DNA of 64,000 nucleotides from JALHST01 sp963798435 (lineage in GTDB: Bacteria > Bacteroidota > Bacteroidia > Flavobacteriales > Flavobacteriaceae). Below the pieces are notes generated by a model. It did not search any database, was not told the origin of the DNA, and was given only the letters and a program-made list of their open reading frames with translations. A program made the position numbers and the translations under genes. This document shows positions 17,080 through 26,003 of the stretch, piece by piece. Location: assembly GCA_963798435.1 (NCBI GenBank), contig CAWCTF010000006.1, positions 620,001 to 684,000 on the forward strand. Direction: 5' to 3'. Numbering within the stretch: position 1 is the stretch's first letter; each line of letters starts with the position of its first letter.

Positions 17080-20000
17080 ATGAAGTTAAATACATTCTTC
17101 GTCCTTTGTCTAGTAGGTATATTTCTGTTCATTTCCTGTTCGGAAAGTCAAAAGACCCACCTACTGGTTTTCAGCAAGACCGATGCCTTTAGACATGAAT
17201 CCATTGACGCGGGAAAGGATGCCCTATCCAAAATGTCCAAGGAAAAGGAGTTTGAAGTGACCTTTACTGAAGATGCCGAACAATTCAGTGAAAAGGAACT
17301 GAAAAAATACAATGCGGTAGTCTTTTTGAACACAACAGGCAATGTGTTGAACGACGAACAGCAAGGCGCATTTGAGCGTTACGTTCAGGCGGGCGGCGGA
17401 TATGTCGGGGTACATTCAGCCACCGATACCGAATATGAATGGCCATGGTACGGCCAATTGGTCGGGGCCTATTTTCAGGACCACCCAATTGACCCCAGCA
17501 ATGTGCAAAGGGGAAAATTTACCGTTACCCAAAAAGACCATTGGGCCACACAGGGGATGCCCGACGAATTTGAGCGGGAAGACGAGTTCTATAGTTTTAA
17601 GAATATATCCCCGAATATTAACGTGGTACTCACCATTGATGAAAAGAGCTATCAAGGAGGCTCCAATCCCGATTTCCATCCAATGAGCTGGTATCAGGAA
17701 TTTGACGGTGGACGGTCTTTTTATACTGCGATGGGCCATACCAATGAAACCTATAGCGACCCCTTGTTCCTCAACCATTTATGGGCTGGAATACATTATG
17801 TAATTGGAGGTGATTCACCAATACCCTTGGATTACGCAATGGCCAGGCCGGAAGAAAATCGGTTTACGAAAGTGGTATTGGCCGAGAAACTGGACGAGCC
17901 CATGGAGTTGGCCCTATTGGACGATGAACGTGTTTTGTTCATTCAGCGCAAGGGGGAAGTAAGAATTTTCAATACCCAAACACAAGAATTAAAGACCATT
18001 GCTAAAATCCCGGTAAGCCTTAAATATGTGAACAAAGAAGGAGAGGAATCGGTTGCCGAAGATGGACTACTGGGCCTGAACATAGACCCGAATTTTGCCA
18101 AGAACCATTGGATCTATCTGTATTACTCCACCTTGAAAGAATCTGCCAACGTCCTATCAAGATTTGAATTGAAAGGCGAGGAATTGGTCATGGATTCTGA
18201 AAAAATACTCTTAAAAGTACCCACCCAACGTGAACAGTGTTGTCATACTGGCGGCTCCATTGCTTGGGACAAGGTAGGTAACCTCTATCTTTCCACAGGC
18301 GACAATACCAACCCACATGGCTCCGATGGTTTTAGTCCAAGTGATGAAAGAACGGGAAGAAGTGCCTGGGATGCCCAAAAATCTTCAGCGAATAGCAATG
18401 ACCTACGTGGCAAGATCATCCGTATAAAACCTAATGAAGATGGTACGTATAGCATTCCCGAGGGAAACCTTTTTTCTGAAGGTACACCAAAGACGCGGCC
18501 AGAGATATATACCATGGGTCACCGCAATCCTTTTCGTATCTCAGTTGATCAACATACTGGATTTGTGTATTGGGGCGAGGTCGGTCCCGATGCCAACGAA
18601 GCCGATTCCTTACGTGGACCTGCCGGACATGATGAGATTGGACAGGCACGGAAAGCGGGTAATTTCGGTTGGCCGCATTTTGTCGGGAATAATAAAGCCT
18701 ATGTAAAATACGATTTTGCCAAGGAAAAATCTATGGGAAAATGGGATGCCAATGCACCAATCAATACTTCTCCCAACAATACAGGGCAAGAACAATTGCC
18801 GCCTGCACAAAATGCCTTCATCTGGTATCCATATGCGGAATCGGAAGAATTTCCCATGGTTGGCAGTGGAGGTAGAAATGCCATGGCAGGTCCTGTTTAT
18901 TACTCGGAGGATTTTAAGGATGCCGAAAGGGCCTTCCCCAAATACTATAACGGCAAATTCTTCGCCTATGAATGGATGCGCGGTTGGATCATGGCCATCT
19001 CCATGGATGAAGAGGGCAACCTAAAATCCATGGAACGCTTTATGCCGAGTTATCGCTTTAGCAATCCTATGGACATGCAATTTGCGGCCAATGGCGATCT
19101 ATATATGTTAGAATATGGTTCCGGTTGGTTTACGGCCAATGATGATGCCAGACTGGTCCGTATCGAGTACAATGGTGGCAATAGATTGCCCCAAGTTCAA
19201 ATGGCCGCCGATAAAATGGGCGGGGCCGTTCCATTCGACCTAAAGTTAAATGCTGCGGGCACTGAAGACCCTGACAAGGACGATCTGGAATTTGTTTGGG
19301 AAATCTCCTCCGAAAATGGTTTTAAGGAAACCCTCAAAACCTCAAAAGCGGATATAACGCTAAAGGATATCGGGGTTTATCAGGTAACCCTTACGGTAAA
19401 CGATGGCAAAGGGGGCGTAAACAGCCAATCGATGGAAGTCGTTGCTGGCAACGAACCGCCCAGCCTCAGTTTGGATATGCCCAAAGGCAACAAGACATTT
19501 TATGTGCCGAACACCTATTTGGAATATGATATAAAAGTTAACGATAAGGAGGATGGTACCTTGGGCAACGGGATCAATGCGGATGAAGTGTCGGTTACGT
19601 TTGATTATCTGGCCGAAGGTTTTGATAAGATTGAAATAGCCCAGGGACATAGGTCTGCGGATGCATCCGCGGAATTTGCGGGCGGAAAAAGTCTGATGGA
19701 TGCCAGTGACTGTATGGCCTGCCATAAACAACAGGAAAAATCTATAGGACCTTCTTATGTAGATGTTGCCATGAAATACAAAGGGGATGGCACGGCCGAA
19801 GAATATTTAAGCCAAAAAATCATCTCGGGAGGCGGAGGTGTTTGGGGAGAAGTACCTATGGCGGCCCACCCACAGTTATCGGCAGAAGATGCGGCAGATA
19901 TCGCAAAGTATATTTTGAGTTTGGCGAATGAAAAATCTAAAGCGGCAACCCTTCCTACGAAAGGTTCATATCCCACAAAGGTTAAACCAAGCGACCAAGG

Positions 20001-20871
20001 AAAAGGAGTCTATATCGTGCGGGCTGCCTATAAAGATAAAGGGGCTAATAATATGCCTTCCCTTTTGGCCGAAAAATCTTTTGTGCTACGGTCGGCCCAA
20101 GTCGGTTCTCAGGATTATGATGAATATTCCAATGTAAATAAAATGGCTTTTGGAGGGAATAAATTTGCCATCCCTACCACTACGGGTTCTTATATGGTAC
20201 TAAAGCAAGTGGACCTTTCCAACCTGTCTTCCTTGCAGTTACAGGCAATGGCTCCAATAACACAATTGAATGCGGCTGGGGGCAAGGTAGAATTGCATTT
20301 GGGAAGTCCCGAGGGCAAACTGTTGGGGGAATCGCAATTTTTAGAGGCATCGGATGCTGGCGGCATGACACCTGCAGTGTTGGTGGTTCCTATTGAATTG
20401 CCTGCGGATTTTAATAATGAATTACAGGATCTTTATGTGGTTTTCACAAACGATAGGACTAAAAATCCAGGTGCATTAATGATCATATTGGGTACGGATT
20501 TTAAAATGGCCATAGAGCCTACACCTATAGTGAATGAAGCATCAGATGAAACTTCAACGGTATCTGCCGATGACTTTTACACTGGCAAATGGAACTTGAC
20601 CTTTAAAGGCACTCCCAACGGGGATACTAAAATGATTGCGGATATAAAAAGAAATGGTGAAAAGCTGATGGGTAATTTAATTGATCCGGAGGGCAAGAAT
20701 CCAGTAATTCCAATGACGGACATTAATGAAACATCAGGTGGTATTGAATTTAAATTTACCGCCCAAGGTTTTACAGTGCCCGTTAAATTATTCAAGGACG
20801 ACCAGAACCACCTTAAAGGAAAGATGATGGACAATTTTGAAGCTGTTGCAATAAGATTAACTAAAAACTAA
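17080..20871 (+). CDS. Multidomain lipoprotein: ThuA, PQQ-type sugar dehydrogenase, PKD, cytochrome c and C-terminal beta domains
   Basis: A 1263-residue periplasmic or surface lipoprotein (LFISCSESQ). In order: a ThuA-like glutamine-amidotransferase fold (about 25-245; GGGYVGVHSATDTEY, WYQEFDGGRSFYTAMGHTNE); a soluble glucose/sorbosone-dehydrogenase propeller (about 260-690; EQCCHTGGSIAWD, YTMGHRNPFRIS); a PKD-like domain (about 700-790; ITLKDIGVYQVTLTVNDGKG); a class I cytochrome c (about 860-950; haem site CMACH near residue 877, probable axial methionine in EVPMAAHP); a carbohydrate-binding-like beta domain; and a C-terminal beta barrel (GKWNLTFKGTPNG). The fusion lets electrons from sugar oxidation pass to the attached haem. 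It is followed 5 bases later by a GH2 enzyme. Sugar or glycoside oxidation is well supported by family; the substrate is not known. Confidence 0.88.
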   Translation: MKLNTFFVLCLVGIFLFISCSESQKTHLLVFSKTDAFRHESIDAGKDALSKMSKEKEFEVTFTEDAEQFSEKELKKYNAVVFLNTTGNVLNDEQQGAFERYVQAGGGYVGVHSATDTEYEWPWYGQLVGAYFQDHPIDPSNVQRGKFTVTQKDHWATQGMPDEFEREDEFYSFKNISPNINVVLTIDEKSYQGGSNPDFHPMSWYQEFDGGRSFYTAMGHTNETYSDPLFLNHLWAGIHYVIGGDSPIPLDYAMARPEENRFTKVVLAEKLDEPMELALLDDERVLFIQRKGEVRIFNTQTQELKTIAKIPVSLKYVNKEGEESVAEDGLLGLNIDPNFAKNHWIYLYYSTLKESANVLSRFELKGEELVMDSEKILLKVPTQREQCCHTGGSIAWDKVGNLYLSTGDNTNPHGSDGFSPSDERTGRSAWDAQKSSANSNDLRGKIIRIKPNEDGTYSIPEGNLFSEGTPKTRPEIYTMGHRNPFRISVDQHTGFVYWGEVGPDANEADSLRGPAGHDEIGQARKAGNFGWPHFVGNNKAYVKYDFAKEKSMGKWDANAPINTSPNNTGQEQLPPAQNAFIWYPYAESEEFPMVGSGGRNAMAGPVYYSEDFKDAERAFPKYYNGKFFAYEWMRGWIMAISMDEEGNLKSMERFMPSYRFSNPMDMQFAANGDLYMLEYGSGWFTANDDARLVRIEYNGGNRLPQVQMAADKMGGAVPFDLKLNAAGTEDPDKDDLEFVWEISSENGFKETLKTSKADITLKDIGVYQVTLTVNDGKGGVNSQSMEVVAGNEPPSLSLDMPKGNKTFYVPNTYLEYDIKVNDKEDGTLGNGINADEVSVTFDYLAEGFDKIEIAQGHRSADASAEFAGGKSLMDASDCMACHKQQEKSIGPSYVDVAMKYKGDGTAEEYLSQKIISGGGGVWGEVPMAAHPQLSAEDAADIAKYILSLANEKSKAATLPTKGSYPTKVKPSDQGKGVYIVRAAYKDKGANNMPSLLAEKSFVLRSAQVGSQDYDEYSNVNKMAFGGNKFAIPTTTGSYMVLKQVDLSNLSSLQLQAMAPITQLNAAGGKVELHLGSPEGKLLGESQFLEASDAGGMTPAVLVVPIELPADFNNELQDLYVVFTNDRTKNPGALMIILGTDFKMAIEPTPIVNEASDETSTVSADDFYTGKWNLTFKGTPNGDTKMIADIKRNGEKLMGNLIDPEGKNPVIPMTDINETSGGIEFKFTAQGFTVPVKLFKDDQNHLKGKMMDNFEAVAIRLTKN

Positions 20872-20876
20872 AGGAA

Positions 20877-23426
20877 ATGAGAATTACCCTTTATAGTATC
20901 ATTTATATTTTTTTGATACAGAGTTCATTTTTTAGTTGCTCAAAAAATACAAATAATGAAATAGCATCCCGATATCGGGAACTAAATTCGAATTGGAAAT
21001 TTATCCGCGATTCCGTGCCTAACGCCCAAAATCCGGAATTAGATGATTCGCAATGGACAAGTGTGGACCTTCCACATGATTTTAGCATGAAGAACATTCC
21101 CGGGGAAGATGGACCCGATAAAGTCGGACCGTTTAGCAAAACTGCCCCCGGAAATGGTAATTCTACGGGCCAAATACCAGGTGGTACCGGTTGGTACAGA
21201 AAGGAATTTACCATTGACCGATCTGACGTTGGTAAGTCGGCCATTTTGAAGTTTGACGGTATTTATGAAGAATCAGAAATATGGGTAAATGGACAAAAAG
21301 TAGTGGAACATAAAAATGGATATACGCCTTTCTGGTTTGATGTTACCCCTTTCCTTAATGAAATAGGGAAACCCAATCTAATTGCCGTAAAAGTGGAGAA
21401 TCTGGGACGGAATTCACGCTGGTACAGCGGATCCGGAATATATAGGAATGTACATCTTGTGATGGTACCGTCAGTACATATCCCGGAATGGGGCATTTAT
21501 ATTACCACTCCTGTAGTCGATGAAAAAACAGCTTCGGTGTTCGTCGAGATTACAGCTAGCAACGATGCTGAAAGTGAATCCGAAGTTTTATGTACCATAA
21601 ACATTAAGGACAAGCAGGGTAATCTTGCAGGCACGGTTTCCGAAAGTATCAAGGTGTCCGCAGCATCCGATAAAATGATAAAAAAACAAATCGAGATACA
21701 AAATCCAATGCTTTGGTCAGTGGAGAATCCAAATGTGTATTCCGCTGAGATAACGCTACAATCGGATGGACAGAAAATGGATTCGTATACTCAGTCCTTT
21801 GGCATCCGAACTGTTTCATTTTCGGCCGATAAAGGATTTCTTCTGAATGGAAAATCTGTGCTTTTAAAGGGCGGGTGCTTGCACCATGATAATGGTTTTT
21901 TGGGTGCCGCTGCTATCGATCGGGCAGAGAGACGAAAGGTAGCCTTGATGAAGGCGAATGGGTATAATGCTATCCGCTGTGCCCATAATCCTCCATCGGA
22001 AGCATTTTTGAATGCCTGCGATGAATTAGGAATGTTGGTAATCGATGAATTCACCGATATGTGGGAATCCTATAAAAATCCCCAGGATTATTCCGTCCAT
22101 TTTAAAGAATACTGGAAAAAGGACCTGACGGATATGCTACTGCGGGATAGGAACCACCCGAGTATTATTATGTGGAGCATTGGCAATGAGATACCAAAAG
22201 AAAATGTTCAAGAAGGCGTTCGAATAGGAAAGCAGCTCGCCGCTTATGTCCGACAAATGGATGGCACCAGGGCGGTAACTGAGGCCGTTACTTCGGTGTT
22301 CACCCCCGAAGGATGGGAAAATTCCGCAGATATTTTCGGAATACTGGATGTGAGCGGATATAATTATCAGCCACAACGTTACGCGAAAGACCATGAAAAG
22401 TTTCCGGATAGAATCATGTACGGTTCGGAATCGTTTCCATTGGATGCCTATGAGTATTGGACTGCGGTTGAAAAATATCCCCATGTTATTGGTGACTTTG
22501 TATGGACCTCCATGGACTATATTGGGGAGGTCGCCCTTGCCCATTCCAATTACGTGCCGGAAAAGGAAAAGGTAGTTTTTAAGCTTCCCGATTACTCCAT
22601 ACCTGCATCTGCTAAGATTTTTGATATGATGGAAGGGATGCCTTCGGCTTGGCCCAATTATGTGGCATGGTGTGGAGATTTTGACCTGACCGGGGAAAAG
22701 AAGCCCCAGATGCTATACCGTGATGTACTCTGGGATAATAGTGTAATTGAAATAAACGTTCATGAGCCAATTGAAAATGGAATGGCCGAGAACGTAAGCG
22801 GTTGGGGATGGCCCAAGGAATGGCCTATATGGAATTGGGCAGGTCATGAAGGCAAACCAATGCAGGTACGGGTCTTTACAAAAGCGCCCAAGGCTAGGCT
22901 TGAATTGAACGGTGAACTTGTTGGTGAGAAAGTACTTTCAGCGGAGGACAAATATATTGCCGTTTTTGAGGTACCCTATAAAGCTGGGGAACTTACGGCC
23001 ATAGCTTTGGAAGAAGGAAAAGAAACGGCTAGGAAGATTCTTAGAACCGCTGGGGCACCAGTAGCCATACGACTTACGCCAGAACGGAATTCACTGAACC
23101 CTGATCGCAATGATCTTGCCTATGTAAAAATCGAGGTTGTGGACGGAAGTGGCAATGTAGTTCCTTCCGATGCCGTACAAATTAAGATTTCTGTTTCAGG
23201 AACTGGTGAACTCGTTGGTTCAGGTTCTGGAAATCCTTCGGACATGGAAAGCGTAAACAATGAAACCGTCAAAACCTATAAAGGAAAGGCCCAAGCAATT
23301 CTAAGACCTTACACCAATTGTGGCTCCATTTCTCTCAAAGTGGAATCCGAAGGATTGACTAGTGGGGAATTGCAAATAGATTGCACTGTAAACAAGCCTT
23401 CAATATTAAAAGATGAAAGTAAATGA
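20877..23426 (+). CDS. Glycoside hydrolase family 2 enzyme (beta-galactosidase-like)
   Basis: An 849-residue lipoprotein (FFSCSKNTN). Domains: jelly-roll sugar-binding domain (about 30-200; IPGGTGWYRKEFTI, DGIYEESEIWVNGQ), immunoglobulin-like domain (about 200-305), TIM barrel (about 310-590) and C-terminal beta domains containing DUF4982-like and invasin/Ig-like parts. The acid/base glutamate is in WSIGNEIP (near residue 436) and the nucleophile in MYGSESFP (near 517). NAIRCAHNPPSEAFLNACDE is the classic GH2 signature. It would release terminal beta-linked sugars in the periplasm or at the surface, feeding the upstream dehydrogenase or the SDR downstream. Specificity (galactoside, glucuronide or other) cannot be fixed here. 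The SDR gene starts inside its last codons. Confidence 0.9.
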   Translation: MRITLYSIIYIFLIQSSFFSCSKNTNNEIASRYRELNSNWKFIRDSVPNAQNPELDDSQWTSVDLPHDFSMKNIPGEDGPDKVGPFSKTAPGNGNSTGQIPGGTGWYRKEFTIDRSDVGKSAILKFDGIYEESEIWVNGQKVVEHKNGYTPFWFDVTPFLNEIGKPNLIAVKVENLGRNSRWYSGSGIYRNVHLVMVPSVHIPEWGIYITTPVVDEKTASVFVEITASNDAESESEVLCTINIKDKQGNLAGTVSESIKVSAASDKMIKKQIEIQNPMLWSVENPNVYSAEITLQSDGQKMDSYTQSFGIRTVSFSADKGFLLNGKSVLLKGGCLHHDNGFLGAAAIDRAERRKVALMKANGYNAIRCAHNPPSEAFLNACDELGMLVIDEFTDMWESYKNPQDYSVHFKEYWKKDLTDMLLRDRNHPSIIMWSIGNEIPKENVQEGVRIGKQLAAYVRQMDGTRAVTEAVTSVFTPEGWENSADIFGILDVSGYNYQPQRYAKDHEKFPDRIMYGSESFPLDAYEYWTAVEKYPHVIGDFVWTSMDYIGEVALAHSNYVPEKEKVVFKLPDYSIPASAKIFDMMEGMPSAWPNYVAWCGDFDLTGEKKPQMLYRDVLWDNSVIEINVHEPIENGMAENVSGWGWPKEWPIWNWAGHEGKPMQVRVFTKAPKARLELNGELVGEKVLSAEDKYIAVFEVPYKAGELTAIALEEGKETARKILRTAGAPVAIRLTPERNSLNPDRNDLAYVKIEVVDGSGNVVPSDAVQIKISVSGTGELVGSGSGNPSDMESVNNETVKTYKGKAQAILRPYTNCGSISLKVESEGLTSGELQIDCTVNKPSILKDESK

Positions 23427-24218
23427 TAAGGTAATCGTTGTTACGGGAGGAGGTGGTGGCCTTGGCCAGGCACTCGTACTGAACCTATTGAGAACGGGTG
23501 CCAGAGTTGCTGCGGTAGATATCAATGAAGAGGCACTGAAGGAAACCAGAAAAGCTACGCCGGTGGTCAAAACGGGAATCTCACCATCCATGTGCTGGAC
23601 ATTACAGATAAGGTTAAAGTATTATCCTTTCCGGAAGAAGTAATTAAGACCCATGGTGCGGTAGATGGCATTATCAATAATGCAGGCATTATTCAGCCCT
23701 TTGTTCATGTAAACGATCTTGATTATAAGAAAATTGAACAGGTCATGGACATCAACTTCTATGGGTCTCTTTACATGGTCAAGGCCTTTTTGCCTCATTT
23801 GTTGAAACGACCCGTAGCCCATATAGTTAATATATCGAGCCTTGGGGGATTTATGCCCTTTCCGGGCCAGACCATCTATGGTGCTTCAAAGGCAGCCTTA
23901 AAATTGTTGACCGAAGGTCTTTATGCGGAATTGAAAGCTACCAACGTTAAGGTGACTATCATTCACCCTGGGGCCATGTCCACAAAGATTATGTCCAATT
24001 CTGGTTTGGAAGAAGTTGAAGCAGAAGATGATACGGCTAGGAATTCCATGGTACTGAGTCCTGAAAATGCTGCATTACAAGTTATCAAGGCAATGGAAAA
24101 GGATAAGTTCAGGGCCATGGTGGGCAAGGATGCCGTAATGTTGGATATTTTATACCGATTGAGTCCGCGAAGGGCTGTAGATTTTATCGTTAAAAAGATG
24201 GGAGGCATAAAAAAGTAA
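23413..24218 (+). CDS. Short-chain dehydrogenase/reductase, frameshifted
   Basis: NAD(P)-dependent oxidoreductase of about 268 residues, last gene of the carbohydrate operon and overlapping the GH2 gene by 14 bases. The first frame carries the nucleotide motif VVTGGGGGLGQAL and VAAVDINEEALKETRK; the second carries NNAGI, the catalytic serine (VNISSLGGFMPFPGQ) and YGASK (YxxxK), followed by VTIIHPGAMSTKIM. The frames join if one base is restored near 23,557-23,561, giving TAGGQNGNLTIHVLDITDKV. This is probably a sequencing deletion. It may oxidise or reduce a released sugar derivative; the substrate is unknown. Confidence 0.88.
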
Positions 24219-24281
24219 TATCTATTTCGTTTTAGAGCTATTAAATAATCGGGGCTGCCCTTTCAAGTCCTAAGACAGGGT

Positions 24282-25040
24282 TTAAGATAGAGAATAGGCA
24301 ATCAAACCTGAAACAAAGGCGATGAACATATTTATAGCGGCAAAAAGTAGAAATGATAATACGGTAAGACCAAAAGATTTGATTTTGGAGAGGTTAGTGA
24401 AGAACTGGGAATAGCACCAATACATCAATCCGAAATCTATCAACTGAAAAAATGGGATATAATTCTTAAAGCCATCTGTATTACTACTATGATACATATA
24501 CAATACCGTAAACAATCCAAGGGAAACTAATAAAACTAAGCCTCTACAATAGGTGTTGAGCACTAAATGCTCAGCTACATTATAGCCTTGCTTTTTAAAC
24601 ACATGATAAGAGGCAATTGTCGTACTTATAATCATAATAAGGCTAGCATATGCAAAATGGTCTAAACTCCAATTGATAACTTTTATATAACCATTCAAAA
24701 AATTGTCAGAAGTAGTGACGTTATTTACCTGGAACGAATCAGGAATTAAGAAGTGATAAAGTAAGCCATATAATGTCGCGCAGACAATAACAAATGAAAA
24801 GGGTTTAAAATGCCTAACTCTTTTTCCTTCGATATATTCCCGAATCGAATGCCCGGGTCTTGTAAGTAATTGCTTAATGGTATAGGTAATTCCATTATGA
24901 AACTGAAAAAGTCCATCTTGCAAATCATTCAGAATATGATGCATATTTAGTCTATGAGTATTTGCTTTTTGACCACATTCATTACAATAATTACCATAAA
25001 ACCGGTTGTTACAATTTTTGCAGTTTACTGTATTTTGCAT
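24282..25040 (-). CDS. DUF3667 membrane protein with N-terminal zinc ribbon
   Basis: About 252 residues from the ATG at 25,040; an ATG 27 bases earlier would add a few residues ahead of the ribbon. A zinc ribbon (CKNCNNRF, then NYCNECGQKA) is followed by the DUF3667 segment (LTRPGHSIREYIEGKRVRHF, then KPFSFV) and about four to five transmembrane helices. This is a common Bacteroidota family of unknown function. It stands alone between the operon above and a repeat-rich gap; no regulatory signal is obvious. Confidence 0.85.
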   Translation of the reverse strand: MQNTVNCKNCNNRFYGNYCNECGQKANTHRLNMHHILNDLQDGLFQFHNGITYTIKQLLTRPGHSIREYIEGKRVRHFKPFSFVIVCATLYGLLYHFLIPDSFQVNNVTTSDNFLNGYIKVINWSLDHFAYASLIMIISTTIASYHVFKKQGYNVAEHLVLNTYCRGLVLLVSLGLFTVLYMYHSSNTDGFKNYIPFFQLIDFGLMYWCYSQFFTNLSKIKSFGLTVLSFLLFAAINMFIAFVSGLIAYSLS

Positions 25041-25229
25041 TTTGTGGATATACTTTAACCTTAGCACAAATAACCAATAATCAATAACTTGGATTGTACA
25101 ATATAAGGAAATATGGCGACGTATAGTTCTGAGTTAAACTCTTCAAAATCAAATTTTAAATTCTAATATTGTTCAGTTTTTCAATCTGGTTTGGGAAATT
25201 CAAAAATCACCTTCAAGGTTCGAATCGTG

Positions 25230-25500
25230 GTTCCTCGACGAACCTATATGTTAAAGCTCCTTGTTCACCGACCTTTATGAAATATTAAGTAGAAATAAGG
25301 ACACCCAATAGGACACCTTCGATATGAAATTTGTACTGATTTAGGGTGTTTTGGCAGTGTTCTTAAAAACAGAAAACCCTGATAATCAATTGATTATCAG
25401 GGTTTAAAAATATTCAGTCGGGCCTGCCTGACGGAGATCATTTTCAATAATCGAAGTCAGGGTGGCAGAAGTAGCTGCGCTGAACCTGTAGGAGGGTCGG
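25230..25500. repeat. Dispersed repeat copy R4 with recombinase-start debris
   Basis: Contains GGTTCCTCGACGAACC (about 25,231), related to GGTTCCCCGACGACCC at about 10,398 in the recombinase remnant; a tandem GGACACCCAATAGGACACC; the stretch shared with R3; the hairpin AACCCTGATAATC/GATTATCAGGGTT; and the 53-base core at 25,416-25,468, identical to R1. The open frame reading leftward through 25,404-25,586 is made of repeat sequence and I do not treat it as a gene. Confidence 0.7.
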
Positions 25501-25594
25501 TGCTCAACCAAAGCCAGAACCCTAACGCGTTCTATGTCTTTTTTGTTCTCATTTCGCACTGAAAGCTCCGCTTTAAGCTCATTCAAACAAAAAA

Positions 25595-25614
25595 GCCAGA
25601 CATTACTGTCTGGC
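25595..25614. terminator. Rho-independent-type hairpin
   Basis: GCCAGACA (25,595-25,602) pairs perfectly with TGTCTGGC (25,607-25,614) over a 4-base loop, flanked by A-runs and T-runs on both sides, so it could terminate in either direction. It sits between the two repeat blocks R4 and R4b. Confidence 0.65.
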
Positions 25615-25617
25615 TTT

Positions 25618-25800
25618 TGTTGGTCGGGGTGGCAGCGTTAGAATCCCCACTGCAGACCCTTTGAAAATCAATATGTTATCTCGATTTTTTCAGAATAGGA
25701 CACCTAATAGGACACCTATCCTGGCGTTTTGGTGCTTTCGTACCATAAATATAAGAAAGGTTTATTAAAACGGTCCATAATGATTCAAATCGAATTTAAC
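25618..25800. repeat. Dispersed repeat block R4b (matches the right half of R1)
   Basis: GGTGGCAGCGTTAGAATCCC at about 25,628 and CCTTTGAAAATCAATATG match 6581-6630. They are followed by a doubled AATAGGACACC motif and GGCGTTTTGGTGCTTTCG, whose complement reads like the start of the tyrosine recombinase family. TGGTCGGGGTGGCAG at its left edge looks like the complement of a tRNA 3' end, but the T-arm does not pair. From 25,800 to 26,003 I see no gene. Confidence 0.65.
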
Positions 25801-26003
25801 CGTTGCAAAATAAAGATCCTAAATGTCATGAACTTTTAAATTGGCTTTTTCATATCCTACAAACTGCTTTAACTTTTTTAAATAGTTTTGCATTGGCATC
25901 AAAACCATTTTGGACAATAAAGAAGCAACTGCATTATTTGAGACTAATTTGTCAGTACAACCCTTTTTAAGTTGTCTAATATCATTTATATTCTTTTCTT
26001 CTT

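Noticed and set aside
25404..25760. An open frame and a tRNA 3'-end-like stretch (TGGTCGGGGTGGCAG) inside the repeats
   Set aside because: The frame is built entirely of repeat sequence, and no T-arm, anticodon arm or full cloverleaf can be formed, so neither a gene nor a tRNA is called.
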